This document shows positions 1 to 8,022 of a stretch of DNA of 15,399 nt, piece by piece. The position numbers and the translations under genes are program-made. Source of the stretch: JBBDNC01 sp040877875 (GTDB lineage: Bacteria > Bacteroidota > Rhodothermia > Balneolales > Balneolaceae); NCBI GenBank assembly GCA_040877875.1, contig JBBDNC010000149.1, positions 1 to 15,399 on the forward strand, given 5' to 3'. Numbering within the stretch: position 1 is the stretch's first letter; every line of letters begins with the position of its first letter. The notes under the pieces are model-generated. The model was not told the DNA's origin and made no database searches. It worked only from the letters and a program-made list of their open reading frames with translations.

Positions 1-96
1 TCAACCGACCGATAACGCAGGCATTGGGCAAAAGACCGGTTGTGCAAAGCCCTCTGTACAATGCACACTGCCATGACCCTCTGTCAACCGGCCAGG

Positions 97-957
97 TTAA
101 GATTTTTCTTCTTCGTATTTATGCAATACTATTTTTAAAATTCTTGAGAGCCGGGTTTTCATTTTAGGACGAGGCAGGATCAGGTCTAAAAAGCCATGTT
201 CAAGAAGATATTCTGCTGTCTGAAATCCTTCCGGAAGATCCCGGCCGATCGTCTGTCTGATTACACGGGGCCCGGCAAATCCGATTAAGGATCCGGGTTC
301 TGCGATATTAAAATCGCCAAGCATTGCAAAACTTGCTGTAACTCCCCCGGTAGTCGGGTTGGTCATGACAGAGAGATAGGGCACCCCGGCTTCTTCAAGT
401 TGGGCCAGCTTGGCCGACGTTTTCGCCATTTGCATCAAACTCAATACGCTTTCCATCATCCTGGCACCGCCGGACTGGGAAATAATAATCAGCGGAACTT
501 CATTCTCCCTGGCATGATCAATTGCTATTGCCAGCCGCTCCCCGACAACCGAACCCATACTGCCGCCAATAAAGGAAAAATCCATACATGCGATTACCAC
601 ATCCATTTTTTTCATTTTTCCAATCCCCACCCTGCAGGCATCGGTCAAACCGGTTATCTTCTGATATTCCTTCAATCTTGCCGAATATTTTTTCCGGTCT
701 TCGAATTCAAGAGGATCATTCGGACGAATTGTCTGACCCAACTCTTCAAATTTCCCCTCATCAAATAAAAATGAAAAATATTCCTCACTCCCGATTCGAA
801 AATGATAACCGCTCATCGGATCCACCCAGTAGTTTTCCTCCAGCTCGCGTCTGTGAATGGTTTCTCCGGTAGAAGGAACCTTGACCCAGACTCCTTCCGG
901 CATATCCTTCTTCTTATCGGTTTGTATGTTACTGTCTTTGCGTTTAAACCAAGTCAT
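97..957 (-). CDS. accD: Acetyl-CoA carboxylase carboxyltransferase subunit beta (zinc-ribbon-less form)
   Basis: This is the beta subunit of the cytoplasmic acetyl-CoA carboxylase carboxyltransferase. With AccA it moves the carboxyl group from carboxybiotin-BCCP to acetyl-CoA, giving malonyl-CoA for fatty acid synthesis. The crotonase-like core is clear: FIGGSMGSVVGE (about residues 129-140), SQSGGARMMES (161-170), TNPTTGGVTASFAMLGD (199-215) and GFAGPRVIRQTIG (226-238). I chose the ATG at 957 (286 aa, MTWFKRK...). A TTG two codons upstream (963) is possible but less likely. No Shine-Dalgarno is visible. The N-terminal segment aligns with the AccD zinc ribbon (PEGVWVK...RRELEENYWV), but the four cysteine positions read Val, Thr, Asp and Ser. 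I recall the same loss in Bacteroidota AccD proteins, so I treat it as a lineage trait. tsaB lies about 100 bp upstream on the same strand. Confidence 0.95.
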   Translation of the reverse strand: MTWFKRKDSNIQTDKKKDMPEGVWVKVPSTGETIHRRELEENYWVDPMSGYHFRIGSEEYFSFLFDEGKFEELGQTIRPNDPLEFEDRKKYSARLKEYQKITGLTDACRVGIGKMKKMDVVIACMDFSFIGGSMGSVVGERLAIAIDHARENEVPLIIISQSGGARMMESVLSLMQMAKTSAKLAQLEEAGVPYLSVMTNPTTGGVTASFAMLGDFNIAEPGSLIGFAGPRVIRQTIGRDLPEGFQTAEYLLEHGFLDLILPRPKMKTRLSRILKIVLHKYEEEKS

Positions 958-1057
958 AGGCAATAGATTAAATTAGTAAGCCAAAATAACGATAATCCTT
1001 CGAAGCTGAAATGATTATAAATGATAATCAGAAACTGCGAACCGCCACAATAGGAGC

Positions 1058-1747
1058 TCAAGCCGGATAATCACTGTCATTAACCTGTCCGGAAGATAAA
1101 TAGTCCGGCTCGTATTCTTCCGGATTTACTTCCTTAAACCGGTTTTTAAAGGCTGAATGGTTCAACGCATGAATAAGATTTACAGAAGAAATAAACGAAT
1201 CGTTCAGAATGAGTTGCTCGCTGTCGAGGGTATTTTGGAGAGCCTCAGGCAGACGATCTGTCCCCGTCCCGATTACAGCGTCTCCCGGTTGAATTTCCTC
1301 ACCCAGTTTTTCGATCGATCTCAACGCAGGTTCACTTCTGCGAATGATTTCATCCTGAATGAAAAATACCTGATGATACAAGTGCTTTCGGCGCGCATCA
1401 ATCACTGCGTGAATTTTCTGAATACCGGGCTTCTCAAGAAGTGCCCGCACCGCCATCGATTCAAGAGTTCCAAGGATGTACAGGGGAATATCGGCTTGAA
1501 ATAAAAGTCCTTTCACCGCGGCTGCGCCAATCCGCAATCCGGTATACGATCCCGGGCCGCCACTCAGCAGGACGGCCGACAGATGCTCTGCCCCGATCTG
1601 ATGTGCGTGCATCAACTCCTCAAGGAACACAAACAATTTCTCAGAATGGATTCCCTTTCCGGTCTCCCTGCGTTCATCGATCATACCATCCGTATCCCCC
1701 AAAGCCACCGAGCATACTGCGGTTGCCGTTTCAATTGCCAGAACCAT
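1058..1747 (-). CDS. tsaB: tRNA threonylcarbamoyladenosine biosynthesis protein TsaB
   Basis: TsaB is the non-catalytic, ASKHA-fold partner of TsaD. It is needed to assemble the complex that installs t6A at position 37 of ANN-decoding tRNAs in the cytoplasm. The 229-aa length is normal. Diagnostic segments are the N-terminal strand MVLAIETATAVCSVAL, the glycine-rich SGGPGSYTGLRIG (residues 62-74), VIDARRKHLY (115-124) and a C-terminal YEPDYL-type ending. The start is ATG at 1747. The preceding bases are A-rich with no Shine-Dalgarno. The gene lies between accD downstream and a 241-bp repeat-bearing spacer upstream, so it probably has its own promoter or shares a weak operon with accD. Nothing is missing or unusual in the sequence. 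Confidence 0.95.
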   Translation of the reverse strand: MVLAIETATAVCSVALGDTDGMIDERRETGKGIHSEKLFVFLEELMHAHQIGAEHLSAVLLSGGPGSYTGLRIGAAAVKGLLFQADIPLYILGTLESMAVRALLEKPGIQKIHAVIDARRKHLYHQVFFIQDEIIRRSEPALRSIEKLGEEIQPGDAVIGTGTDRLPEALQNTLDSEQLILNDSFISSVNLIHALNHSAFKNRFKEVNPEEYEPDYLSSGQVNDSDYPA

Positions 1748-1988
1748 CTTTTTCAGTGATCAGTTAACAGTTATCAATGTGTCAGTAGCCATTGCCAAGG
1801 CATGAATATAGGAAATTGATAAAGATCTATTGTCGGATTTAGGCCCGAGTATCCAGTCTTATGCAGGAATTTTTGCGATTACACGTTTAACACACCCCTG
1901 TCCCCTCAAGAGGGATGACATCCGGTCGTTGATCAGGTCCCATATTGCCCACTGACACACTGTTCACTGGAACACTGACACACTGTTT
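1748..1988. repeat. Intergenic spacer with short reiterated words, including an exact 15-bp direct repeat
   Basis: The spacer between tsaB and the DUF3857 gene has no credible ORF. It holds an exact 15-bp direct repeat, CACTGACACACTGTT, at 1950-1964 and 1973-1987, 23 bp apart. The second copy ends one base before the stop codon of the DUF3857 gene. A related word in the opposite orientation (AACAGTTATCAATGTGTCAG) lies at 1766-1785. Words of this CAGT/ACTG type look like local slippage or a degenerate intergenic repeat family. No terminator with a clear T-tract is seen. Confidence 0.6.
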
Positions 1989-3989
1989 TCACTGTGTAAT
2001 ATACCACTCGTCGTTGCTCAAATAGACCCATCTGTCGTATAGACTTTTAACCTGGGAATATTCATCTGCCGAGTATTCACGTCGCTCAATATTCACATCA
2101 TATCTGTACTCAATACTGCCAGCAGAAACATTATAATCTTCCCGCAGGGAAGCGCCCCGGGTGCGGGTCATCCGGCTTTGGCTCCTCTCCTCAACCCTGA
2201 AATCATCCGGTAACTGAATCCTGTATCGAATGTTAAGCTTTTCAGGGGCATCCAGCGTAACCGGAGCCGTTCGTTCATTTTCTTCAAACGGATTCCGGTG
2301 CAGGTATCCCACAATCATCGGCCTGAACTGAAGTCCGTCCTGGAAACTTATCGCATAACTGGGAATTTCAAATTCAGCCGTCACACGAAGTGGAAATTCA
2401 CCCTCCACTATTTCCCGAATTTCAGCAGAACGAAACTCAATCTCTCCGTAGGCATCAAAAAAAGCATCAGCAATAATATTCGCAACCGGTTTCCCGGTAT
2501 CCAATTCACTGCGAATCTGACGAGCCGGGTATCCTTCGGTTTCCACAACAAGCTTTCCGGCCAGGTGCCCCTCCGCAGTCAAACGCCCCTCAATATTTAC
2601 ATCCAGGTCAAACACACTATATTCCGGCCGAATATCAATCCATTCGTACCCGTCCTCTCTGAAAAGCATGCCGGTTTCATTATAGGAATTGACGGGAATC
2701 AGTCCGGGACGGCTGTGTGCAAAACTTGCATCCATTAACCGGCCTCCGGACTCCGTGTCCAGATATACCAACATTTGATTAAACTGGTAGACAGATGGGA
2801 AATCCTTGTTGATTCGTCCGCTATTGCGTCCTGATAGAAAGACCGGCCATGCATCCAGACCGGCACCCCGAAGCATTGCCAGAAGTGTCATATTGATATC
2901 AGCCTGATTAGACGGTTCTCCTTCCAAAACCCGGTATTCCGGCTCTTCGCCGGGAAAAGCCTGTTGCATTTCATTATATACCATCCGGCTGTTAACCAAA
3001 TGAAAGATGCTGTCACGTATGGATGTCCGGATATTCAGCTCTTCCGATATAGATTGACCCAGTTTTAGAAGTTCATTCATACGGGCTGCATGCTCAAAAG
3101 GATTATTCTCTCCCCGCCGGATTTGAGCCTCAACAAACTCCCAACTGTTTTCAAGAGGCTGTCGGGGCCGGCCGAATTCACTGATCTGAAATTTCAGTTT
3201 TCCTCTAAGGTCATCAATCGTCGAGATATAGGAAAAATTTTCAACTGCGGGGACGTCACGGGCAATCCAATGCTGAAGCAACAAGGGTTCAGGACGCTGG
3301 TAGCTAAATACCAGGGGGATACTGCTGGTGTCGATCCGCTGTTCTATAAAATCCATTTCAAAATTGATGTTTTCCGGAACCACTTCATATCGCAGATAAT
3401 TCACATTGTGGAGAGTCAGGGACGCCAGCCGCGTCGGAACCCGGTGGGAAAAATAGAAATCAGGCAGTTCTTCAATATATCTTCGGGATTTACGATACCG
3501 GTATTCGATGACCGATCCCTGACGGACGCCGGGCATCATGAATTCCCGTATTTTATATCGTGAATTCAGATCCACCGTACTCACTTCCTCTCTGTTCAAA
3601 TGCTCCCGGCTTCCATCCGGCTGATGGGTCATCGCTTCAAGACCCGTCACCCGTTCCATATCGTTGAAAGCGTAAAAGGGAATCCCTATCAGCCCTGCTT
3701 CTGCCCATTCAATCGGTTCATCACTATAAACCTTAATACGTACAAGGTAATCCAGGTAGGCTACGATATTTCCGTTTTCATCCGAAAAACTTACATCCAC
3801 GGTTTTCCTCAAATACTCATAGGGAAAACCATGCTCAGGCTGTATCCCGAAAAGAGAATCCGGGACCCCCCCAAATTCAACTTCCTCCGGAAGATCCGGT
3901 GAATCATCAGGTTGAATTTGGGCATGCGCCGGCAAAAACAAAACCGCTTGTAATCCTAAAAGTATCCATGCTCCAGCCAGTTTCCACAT
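1989..3989 (-). CDS. Exported DUF3857 protein with degenerate transglutaminase-like domain
   Basis: The predicted product is an exported protein of about 666 aa. It begins with a signal peptide (MWKLAGAWILLGLQAVLFLPAHA, cleavage likely before QIQ). The N-terminal half (about residues 55-250) matches DUF3857 in character: a beta-rich domain with MMPGVRQGSVIEYRY near 151-165. Residues 310-430 resemble a transglutaminase core, with SNQADINMTLLAMLRGAGLD, then FNQMLVYLD and GGRLMDAS. The usual Cys of G-x-C-x-D is absent (Asn/Gln instead) and the His after FN is Gln, while the Asp of LMDAS remains, so peptidase or transglutaminase activity is unlikely. The C-terminal third is beta-rich and is probably an adhesion or scaffold domain. 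I preferred the ATG at 3989, which gives a clean signal peptide; a GTG at 3998 is in frame. It starts 31 bp after pyrC and is probably co-transcribed with it. Its role is unknown. Confidence 0.85.
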   Translation of the reverse strand: MWKLAGAWILLGLQAVLFLPAHAQIQPDDSPDLPEEVEFGGVPDSLFGIQPEHGFPYEYLRKTVDVSFSDENGNIVAYLDYLVRIKVYSDEPIEWAEAGLIGIPFYAFNDMERVTGLEAMTHQPDGSREHLNREEVSTVDLNSRYKIREFMMPGVRQGSVIEYRYRKSRRYIEELPDFYFSHRVPTRLASLTLHNVNYLRYEVVPENINFEMDFIEQRIDTSSIPLVFSYQRPEPLLLQHWIARDVPAVENFSYISTIDDLRGKLKFQISEFGRPRQPLENSWEFVEAQIRRGENNPFEHAARMNELLKLGQSISEELNIRTSIRDSIFHLVNSRMVYNEMQQAFPGEEPEYRVLEGEPSNQADINMTLLAMLRGAGLDAWPVFLSGRNSGRINKDFPSVYQFNQMLVYLDTESGGRLMDASFAHSRPGLIPVNSYNETGMLFREDGYEWIDIRPEYSVFDLDVNIEGRLTAEGHLAGKLVVETEGYPARQIRSELDTGKPVANIIADAFFDAYGEIEFRSAEIREIVEGEFPLRVTAEFEIPSYAISFQDGLQFRPMIVGYLHRNPFEENERTAPVTLDAPEKLNIRYRIQLPDDFRVEERSQSRMTRTRGASLREDYNVSAGSIEYRYDVNIERREYSADEYSQVKSLYDRWVYLSNDEWYITQ

Positions 3990-4020
3990 CGTAAACACCG
4001 CGGATCGTATAAATTCACCT

Positions 4021-5334
4021 TTACCCTTCGTTTTCCGTTCTTAAAGTATTTATAACGAACTGATTCCTGTTATATATTGCCAATGCCCTGCCGGTCAGGC
4101 GGCTTCCCAAATAGGGTGAATTTTTGGATTTCGATCTTACCTCATTTGGATAAAAAGTCCATTCTTCATCGGTGTTAAAGATCGTAAGATTGGCTCTGCC
4201 TCCCTCTTCGATGCCGGGCTGTTCGAGGTTAAGTATTTGCCGGGGTTGATAGGCCAGTTTCTCAATCAGATGATTCAGTTTAAGGACCCCCGTTTTTAAA
4301 AGCTGTTTGACAGAAATACTCCAGGCGGTTTCCAAGCCTGTAATACCGTTGGGTGCATAAATAAATTCCACTTCTTTCTCCTCAATGGAATGGGGGGCAT
4401 GATCCGTACAGATCACATCGATCGTCCCATCGGCCAGGCCTTCTTTTATGGCCTGCAGGTCATCGTCCGTCCGGAGCGGGGGATGCATTTTGAAATTCGT
4501 GTCGAATTTATGCCGGTCGATCTCTTCGTCGGTCAGGTCAAAATGATGGGGACACACTTCGGTGGTCACGTGAACCCCTTCAGCTTTTGCCTGCCGGACG
4601 AGATCAACTCCCTTCCTCGTACTGATATGAGCTACATGAAGGTGCCCGCCGGAATATTGTGCCAGTAAAATATCCCGTGCGATCATCACTTCCTCAGCAA
4701 TACCGGGTGTGCCGTCCAGTCCGAGGCGGGTCGATACGATCCCTTCGTTCATATGACCGGGACGCGACAGCGACAGGTCTTCTTCATGATTGATAATGGG
4801 AACTCCCAGCATCGAGGAGTACTCGAGTGCAACCCGCATCACCTGGGCATCAGAAACCGGGTCACCGTCGTCACTGAAAGCAACGGCCCCTCCATCCTTC
4901 ATATCTCCCATCTCCGCTATGGATTGCCCCTCGCGTTCTTTCGTAACACAACCGATCGGGTGAACTTCTACGGGCAGATCTGATGATTTTTTCCGAATAT
5001 ATTCAACCACATCACGAGTATGGATCGGGGGTTGTGTATTCGGCATACAGGCCACCTCGGTAAACCCCCCGAAAGCGGCTGCCCGGCATCCGGTTTCAAT
5101 GGTCTCCTTGTGCTCCTGTCCGGGCTCCCTGAAATGAACATGCATATCCATCCAGCCGGGACTTACATAGGCACCCTGCGCATCAAATGTCTTTTCGCCG
5201 TCAGATTTTTCCAGATCCTTTCCGATTTCAATGATTTTTCCTTTCTTGATTCGTATATCTATGGCAGACCTGCTTACGCTTTGACGGGTTACAGGTTTAA
5301 CGTTCTGAATCAACAGGTTGGGTGTTCGACTCAT
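4021..5334 (-). CDS. pyrC: Dihydroorotase (class I)
   Basis: Dihydroorotase reversibly cyclises N-carbamoyl-L-aspartate to dihydroorotate, the third step of de novo pyrimidine synthesis, in the cytoplasm. The 437-aa amidohydrolase shows the expected metal ligands: DMHVHFREPG (His65, His67), FSDDGDP (Asp155/Asp156, the carboxylate position of class I enzymes), INHEED (His183), HVAHIST (His236) and CTDHAPH (Asp311). GITGLETAW (330-338) and the C-terminal small beta-domain are also present. The start is ATG at 5334 with no Shine-Dalgarno. It is the first gene of a probable two-gene operon with the DUF3857 gene. It is transcribed divergently from xseA, and an assembly gap lies inside the shared promoter region. 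No catalytic residue is missing, so this is not an inactive PyrC-like paralogue. Confidence 0.97.
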   Translation of the reverse strand: MSRTPNLLIQNVKPVTRQSVSRSAIDIRIKKGKIIEIGKDLEKSDGEKTFDAQGAYVSPGWMDMHVHFREPGQEHKETIETGCRAAAFGGFTEVACMPNTQPPIHTRDVVEYIRKKSSDLPVEVHPIGCVTKEREGQSIAEMGDMKDGGAVAFSDDGDPVSDAQVMRVALEYSSMLGVPIINHEEDLSLSRPGHMNEGIVSTRLGLDGTPGIAEEVMIARDILLAQYSGGHLHVAHISTRKGVDLVRQAKAEGVHVTTEVCPHHFDLTDEEIDRHKFDTNFKMHPPLRTDDDLQAIKEGLADGTIDVICTDHAPHSIEEKEVEFIYAPNGITGLETAWSISVKQLLKTGVLKLNHLIEKLAYQPRQILNLEQPGIEEGGRANLTIFNTDEEWTFYPNEVRSKSKNSPYLGSRLTGRALAIYNRNQFVINTLRTENEG

Positions 5335-5605
5335 ATACGGTGGTCTTATTTTTGGCTTGAAATATAGATGGATTATCCGTCAAATTCGATACCCCCCTCC
5401 AAATACAGTATTTTCTTTATGTTATGTTCATTTTAGCTTGATNNNNNNNNNNNNNNNNNNNNNNNNNNNNNNNNNNNNNNNNNNNNNNNNNNNNNNNNNN
5501 NNNNNNNNNNNNNNNNNNNNNNNNNNNNNNNNNNNNNNNNNNATTTGCCGGCAGAACAACCTTCTTCCTGGCTGTTAAATTACATTTATTACTCATAATT
5601 TCTAT
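5335..5605. promoter_or_regulatory. Divergent pyrC/xseA promoter region, interrupted by a gap
   Basis: This 271-bp intergenic region separates two divergently transcribed genes, so it must contain both promoters. It is AT-rich. I could not assign a -33/-7 pair with confidence. The 100-N run at 5443-5542 hides the middle of it. Confidence 0.45.
5443..5542. other. Assembly gap (100 N)
   Basis: Exactly 100 N, the conventional length for a scaffold gap of unknown size. The bases on either side share no overlap, so real sequence is probably missing between pyrC and xseA. Confidence 0.99.
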
Positions 5606-6820
5606 ATGACCCGTTCTCAAACACCTCATTCATTCGACATTCCATCGGTTTCAGAGTTGACTTCCCAAATCAAGAGTTTGATCGAGTCCAATTTTATGGA
5701 TGTTCTGGTAGAAGGTGAATTGAGCAACGTAAATCAAAGCCGCAACGGGCATTATTACTTTACAGTCAAGGATGACGAGGCTCAACTGCCTTGCGTTATG
5801 TGGAAGAATACAGCCCGGCGTCTCGGATCCGAAATTGCAGACGGTCAACAGGTTGTCCTTGGCGGTAATCTCCAGGTGTACCCTCCTCATGGACGGTATC
5901 AACTGATCGTGAACCTGGTAGAGCAGGCGGGACGAGGCAAACTTCAGGAAGCTTTTGAGAAATTGAAGGAAAAACTTCTGGAAGAAGGTCTATTCGATGA
6001 GTCGCACAAGAAACGATTGCCGGCCTTTCCGAAAAAAATCGGGGTCATCACTTCCGCAACCGGGGCGGCCTTCCAGGATATACGATCCACGATAGAACGT
6101 CGATGGCCTTTGTGCCGGATTTTACTTTATCACGCAAGTGTGCAGGGTGAACATGCCGCCCCCGAACTGATAAAAGGCATTGAAACCTTCACCGGACGAA
6201 AGGTTGTGGATGTGTTAATTATCGGCCGTGGAGGCGGCTCCCTGGAAGATCTCTGGCCGTTTAACGAAGAAGCCGTCGCCCGTGCCCTGTTTCACTGTCC
6301 GATTCCCGTTATCAGTGCCGTCGGACATGAGGTTGACTTCAGCATATCGGACTTTGTTGCTGACGCCCGTGCAGCCACTCCAACCCAGGCTGCAGTGATG
6401 GCAACTCCGGATATCAATGAAATCAGGCTTCTTGTAGATGATCTGGGGAAAAAGCTGACACGAAGTGTTCGCGACAAAACAGACCGGTACCGGGACAAAG
6501 TTAATCGACTCAGCGGTTCGCATGCCCTGCTGGTGGTGGCCGACAGAATGAAAAGTTACCGGGAACAAATACGGATGCTAAGGGAACAAATTAAAAACAG
6601 GTTGGACAGACAGGTAAACCGGAATAAGGAGAAGTTAACGGCTCTTTCCCACCGATTGGAAAAAACCGATCCGAATGCCCCCCTTGAGAAAGGGTACGTC
6701 CGGGTTTGGCAGGGTGAAAAATGGATCAGACAGCGTTCCACATTTGCCCAAAACAAGGAATTTGAACTGGAATGGAAGGATGGCAAACTGGGGAACGAAG
6801 AATTGAAAGCAAGGAATTAG
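5606..6820 (+). CDS. xseA: Exodeoxyribonuclease VII large subunit
   Basis: XseA is the large subunit of exonuclease VII, which degrades single-stranded DNA in both directions and acts in mismatch repair and repair of DNA-protein adducts. Domain order is typical. An N-terminal OB fold (about residues 12-108) has VLVEGELSNVNQSRNGHYYFTVKD. The catalytic domain (about 135-270) has FPKKIGVITSATGAAFQDI, IIGRGGGSLEDLWPFNEE and SAVGHEVDFSISDFVADARAATPTQAA. A basic helical region (280-350) follows, then a C-terminal beta part with PLEKGYV. Length is 404 aa, close to the family norm. The start is ATG at 5606. The small subunit gene xseB, which often follows xseA, is not visible in the 249 bp before the next gene. 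Confidence 0.97.
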   Translation: MTRSQTPHSFDIPSVSELTSQIKSLIESNFMDVLVEGELSNVNQSRNGHYYFTVKDDEAQLPCVMWKNTARRLGSEIADGQQVVLGGNLQVYPPHGRYQLIVNLVEQAGRGKLQEAFEKLKEKLLEEGLFDESHKKRLPAFPKKIGVITSATGAAFQDIRSTIERRWPLCRILLYHASVQGEHAAPELIKGIETFTGRKVVDVLIIGRGGGSLEDLWPFNEEAVARALFHCPIPVISAVGHEVDFSISDFVADARAATPTQAAVMATPDINEIRLLVDDLGKKLTRSVRDKTDRYRDKVNRLSGSHALLVVADRMKSYREQIRMLREQIKNRLDRQVNRNKEKLTALSHRLEKTDPNAPLEKGYVRVWQGEKWIRQRSTFAQNKEFELEWKDGKLGNEELKARN

Positions 6821-7069
6821 GGGTTGGAAATGTAGAAGGTTAACGACCCGTCTTAGTCTGTGAAAAGAATAACTTCCTCCAAAAGGGATCGAAAAGTCAA
6901 CAGATCATTTTTTTATTTCACGGATATACTGAAAAGGATTCCCTTAAATAAACGTTTTTTAATACGTAAGAGGAGTTGGAATTTCAAGATTCTCATTCAA
7001 ATTCACAATTCTTCATTCTTAATACTTAATTTCTACAACTTCTGATTTACATTATCGAAATTTTCAACT
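6821..7069. other. AT-rich spacer without a gene
   Basis: The spacer between xseA and the phosphodiesterase gene is AT-rich. Its end (about 6985-7040) is low-complexity, built of ATTCTT/TTAAT-like words. A 61-codon open frame in it reads as low-complexity, basic and aromatic residues and is not a convincing gene. The promoter of the next gene should lie here, but I see no clear consensus. Confidence 0.5.
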
Positions 7070-7975
7070 ATGCGTATGTCCCGTTTATTCCGTTCAACCC
7101 TTTATCTGACGCTCATGATTTTATTCGCCGCATGTTCTATGAATACAGTCACTTATGAATTCGATTTACAGGGCCATCGGGGTGCCCGGGGTTTGATGCC
7201 GGAAAATACGATCCCGGCCTTTTTAAAAGCCGTTGGGTATGGAGTCGATACCATTGAATTCGATGTAGTGGTCACGAACGACCGTCAATTGTTGATTTCA
7301 CATGAACCCTGGTTCAATCACAGGATCTCCACCAAACCGGACGGGACACCTGTACTGAAAAGGGAAGAACAAGATCACAACATATTCGGGATGAGCTATG
7401 AAGAAACCACCCGGTACGATGTCGGAATTCGAGGGAATCCGGACTTTCCCGAACAGAAAACCGTCGCCGTTCAAAAACCGCTGATGCGTGAGGCCATTAT
7501 GGCCGTTGAGGCATATATCAAAGAGCATGGGCTGGATCCGGTCCGATATAATATTGAAACAAAAAGTAATCCGGATTGGGTTGGCACCTTCGTCCCGGAA
7601 CCGGAAGAATTCGTAAAACTGCTTTACGAGGAACTCTCGGAATTGGAGGTCCTCGGAAGAGTCATCATTCAATCATTCGATCCCAACACGCTCATTGCCA
7701 TGCGGGAATTGGATCCCGGTGTAACCCAGGCTATCCTGGTTTCCGACAGGACCCCTTTGGAGAAGTATGTAAAGATATTAGGCTACACCCCGGAAATCTG
7801 GAGCCCGCACTATAAGCGGGTTAATCCTTCAACCATCATTGAAGCCCGGGACAGAAACATGAAAATCATACCGTGGACCGTAAACCGTATCAGGGAGATG
7901 CGGACACAGTTGGAAATGGGAGTTGACGGCCTCATTACGGACTATCCGAACCGGGGGGCAACTTTGAAGAGGTAA
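7070..7975 (+). CDS. Glycerophosphodiester phosphodiesterase, lipoprotein
   Basis: This enzyme is predicted to hydrolyse glycerophosphodiesters to glycerol-3-phosphate and an alcohol, salvaging phospholipid headgroups outside the cytoplasmic membrane. The N-terminus is a lipoprotein signal with lipobox LFAAC (Cys22), so the mature protein is lipid-anchored in the envelope. The GDPD TIM-barrel signature is complete: GHRGARGLMPENT (His36, Arg37, Glu45), DTIEFDVVVTND (Glu63, Asp65), SHEP (His78), YNIETKSN (Glu163, Lys165), QSFD and a late WTVN...GVDGLITDYP. Length is 301 aa. The start is ATG at 7070; a second Met two codons later is possible. The gene converges on ndk, and its last codons form part of a long hairpin. 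No cognate transporter is adjacent, and substrate specificity cannot be told from the sequence. Confidence 0.93.
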   Translation: MRMSRLFRSTLYLTLMILFAACSMNTVTYEFDLQGHRGARGLMPENTIPAFLKAVGYGVDTIEFDVVVTNDRQLLISHEPWFNHRISTKPDGTPVLKREEQDHNIFGMSYEETTRYDVGIRGNPDFPEQKTVAVQKPLMREAIMAVEAYIKEHGLDPVRYNIETKSNPDWVGTFVPEPEEFVKLLYEELSELEVLGRVIIQSFDPNTLIAMRELDPGVTQAILVSDRTPLEKYVKILGYTPEIWSPHYKRVNPSTIIEARDRNMKIIPWTVNRIREMRTQLEMGVDGLITDYPNRGATLKR

Positions 7976-8005
7976 AAGTGAGAAAGTTCTCACTTTTACC
8001 TCTTC
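7966..8005. terminator. Perfect 19-bp inverted repeat at the end of the phosphodiesterase gene
   Basis: The arm GAAGAGGTAAAAGTGAGAA (7966-7984) is exactly complementary to 7987-8005, with only two bases (AG) between them. In RNA this gives about a 17-bp stem with a small loop. It begins within the last codons of the phosphodiesterase gene (stop TAA at 7973-7975) and lies between convergent genes, 18 bp from the stop of ndk. That position suits a bidirectional transcription stop. It lacks a GC-rich stem and a T-tract, so it is not a textbook intrinsic terminator. Confidence 0.6.
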
Positions 8006-8022
8006 ACTTCTGCGTTCTGCCT

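Noticed and set aside
1..74. Open minus-strand frame starting at an ATG at 72-74 and running off the left edge
   Set aside because: Only 24 codons, with no recognisable protein text and no ribosome binding site. It cannot be supported as the start of a gene.
1012..1030. TGATTAT-N5-ATAATCA inverted repeat between accD and tsaB as a terminator
   Set aside because: The stem is almost entirely A/T, only 7 bp long and has no T-tract. Dyads like this are expected in AT-rich spacers.
6860..7045. 61-codon plus-strand frame after xseA
   Set aside because: The translation is low-complexity, basic and aromatic, and follows the AT-rich repeat words of the spacer. It does not resemble XseB or any known small protein.
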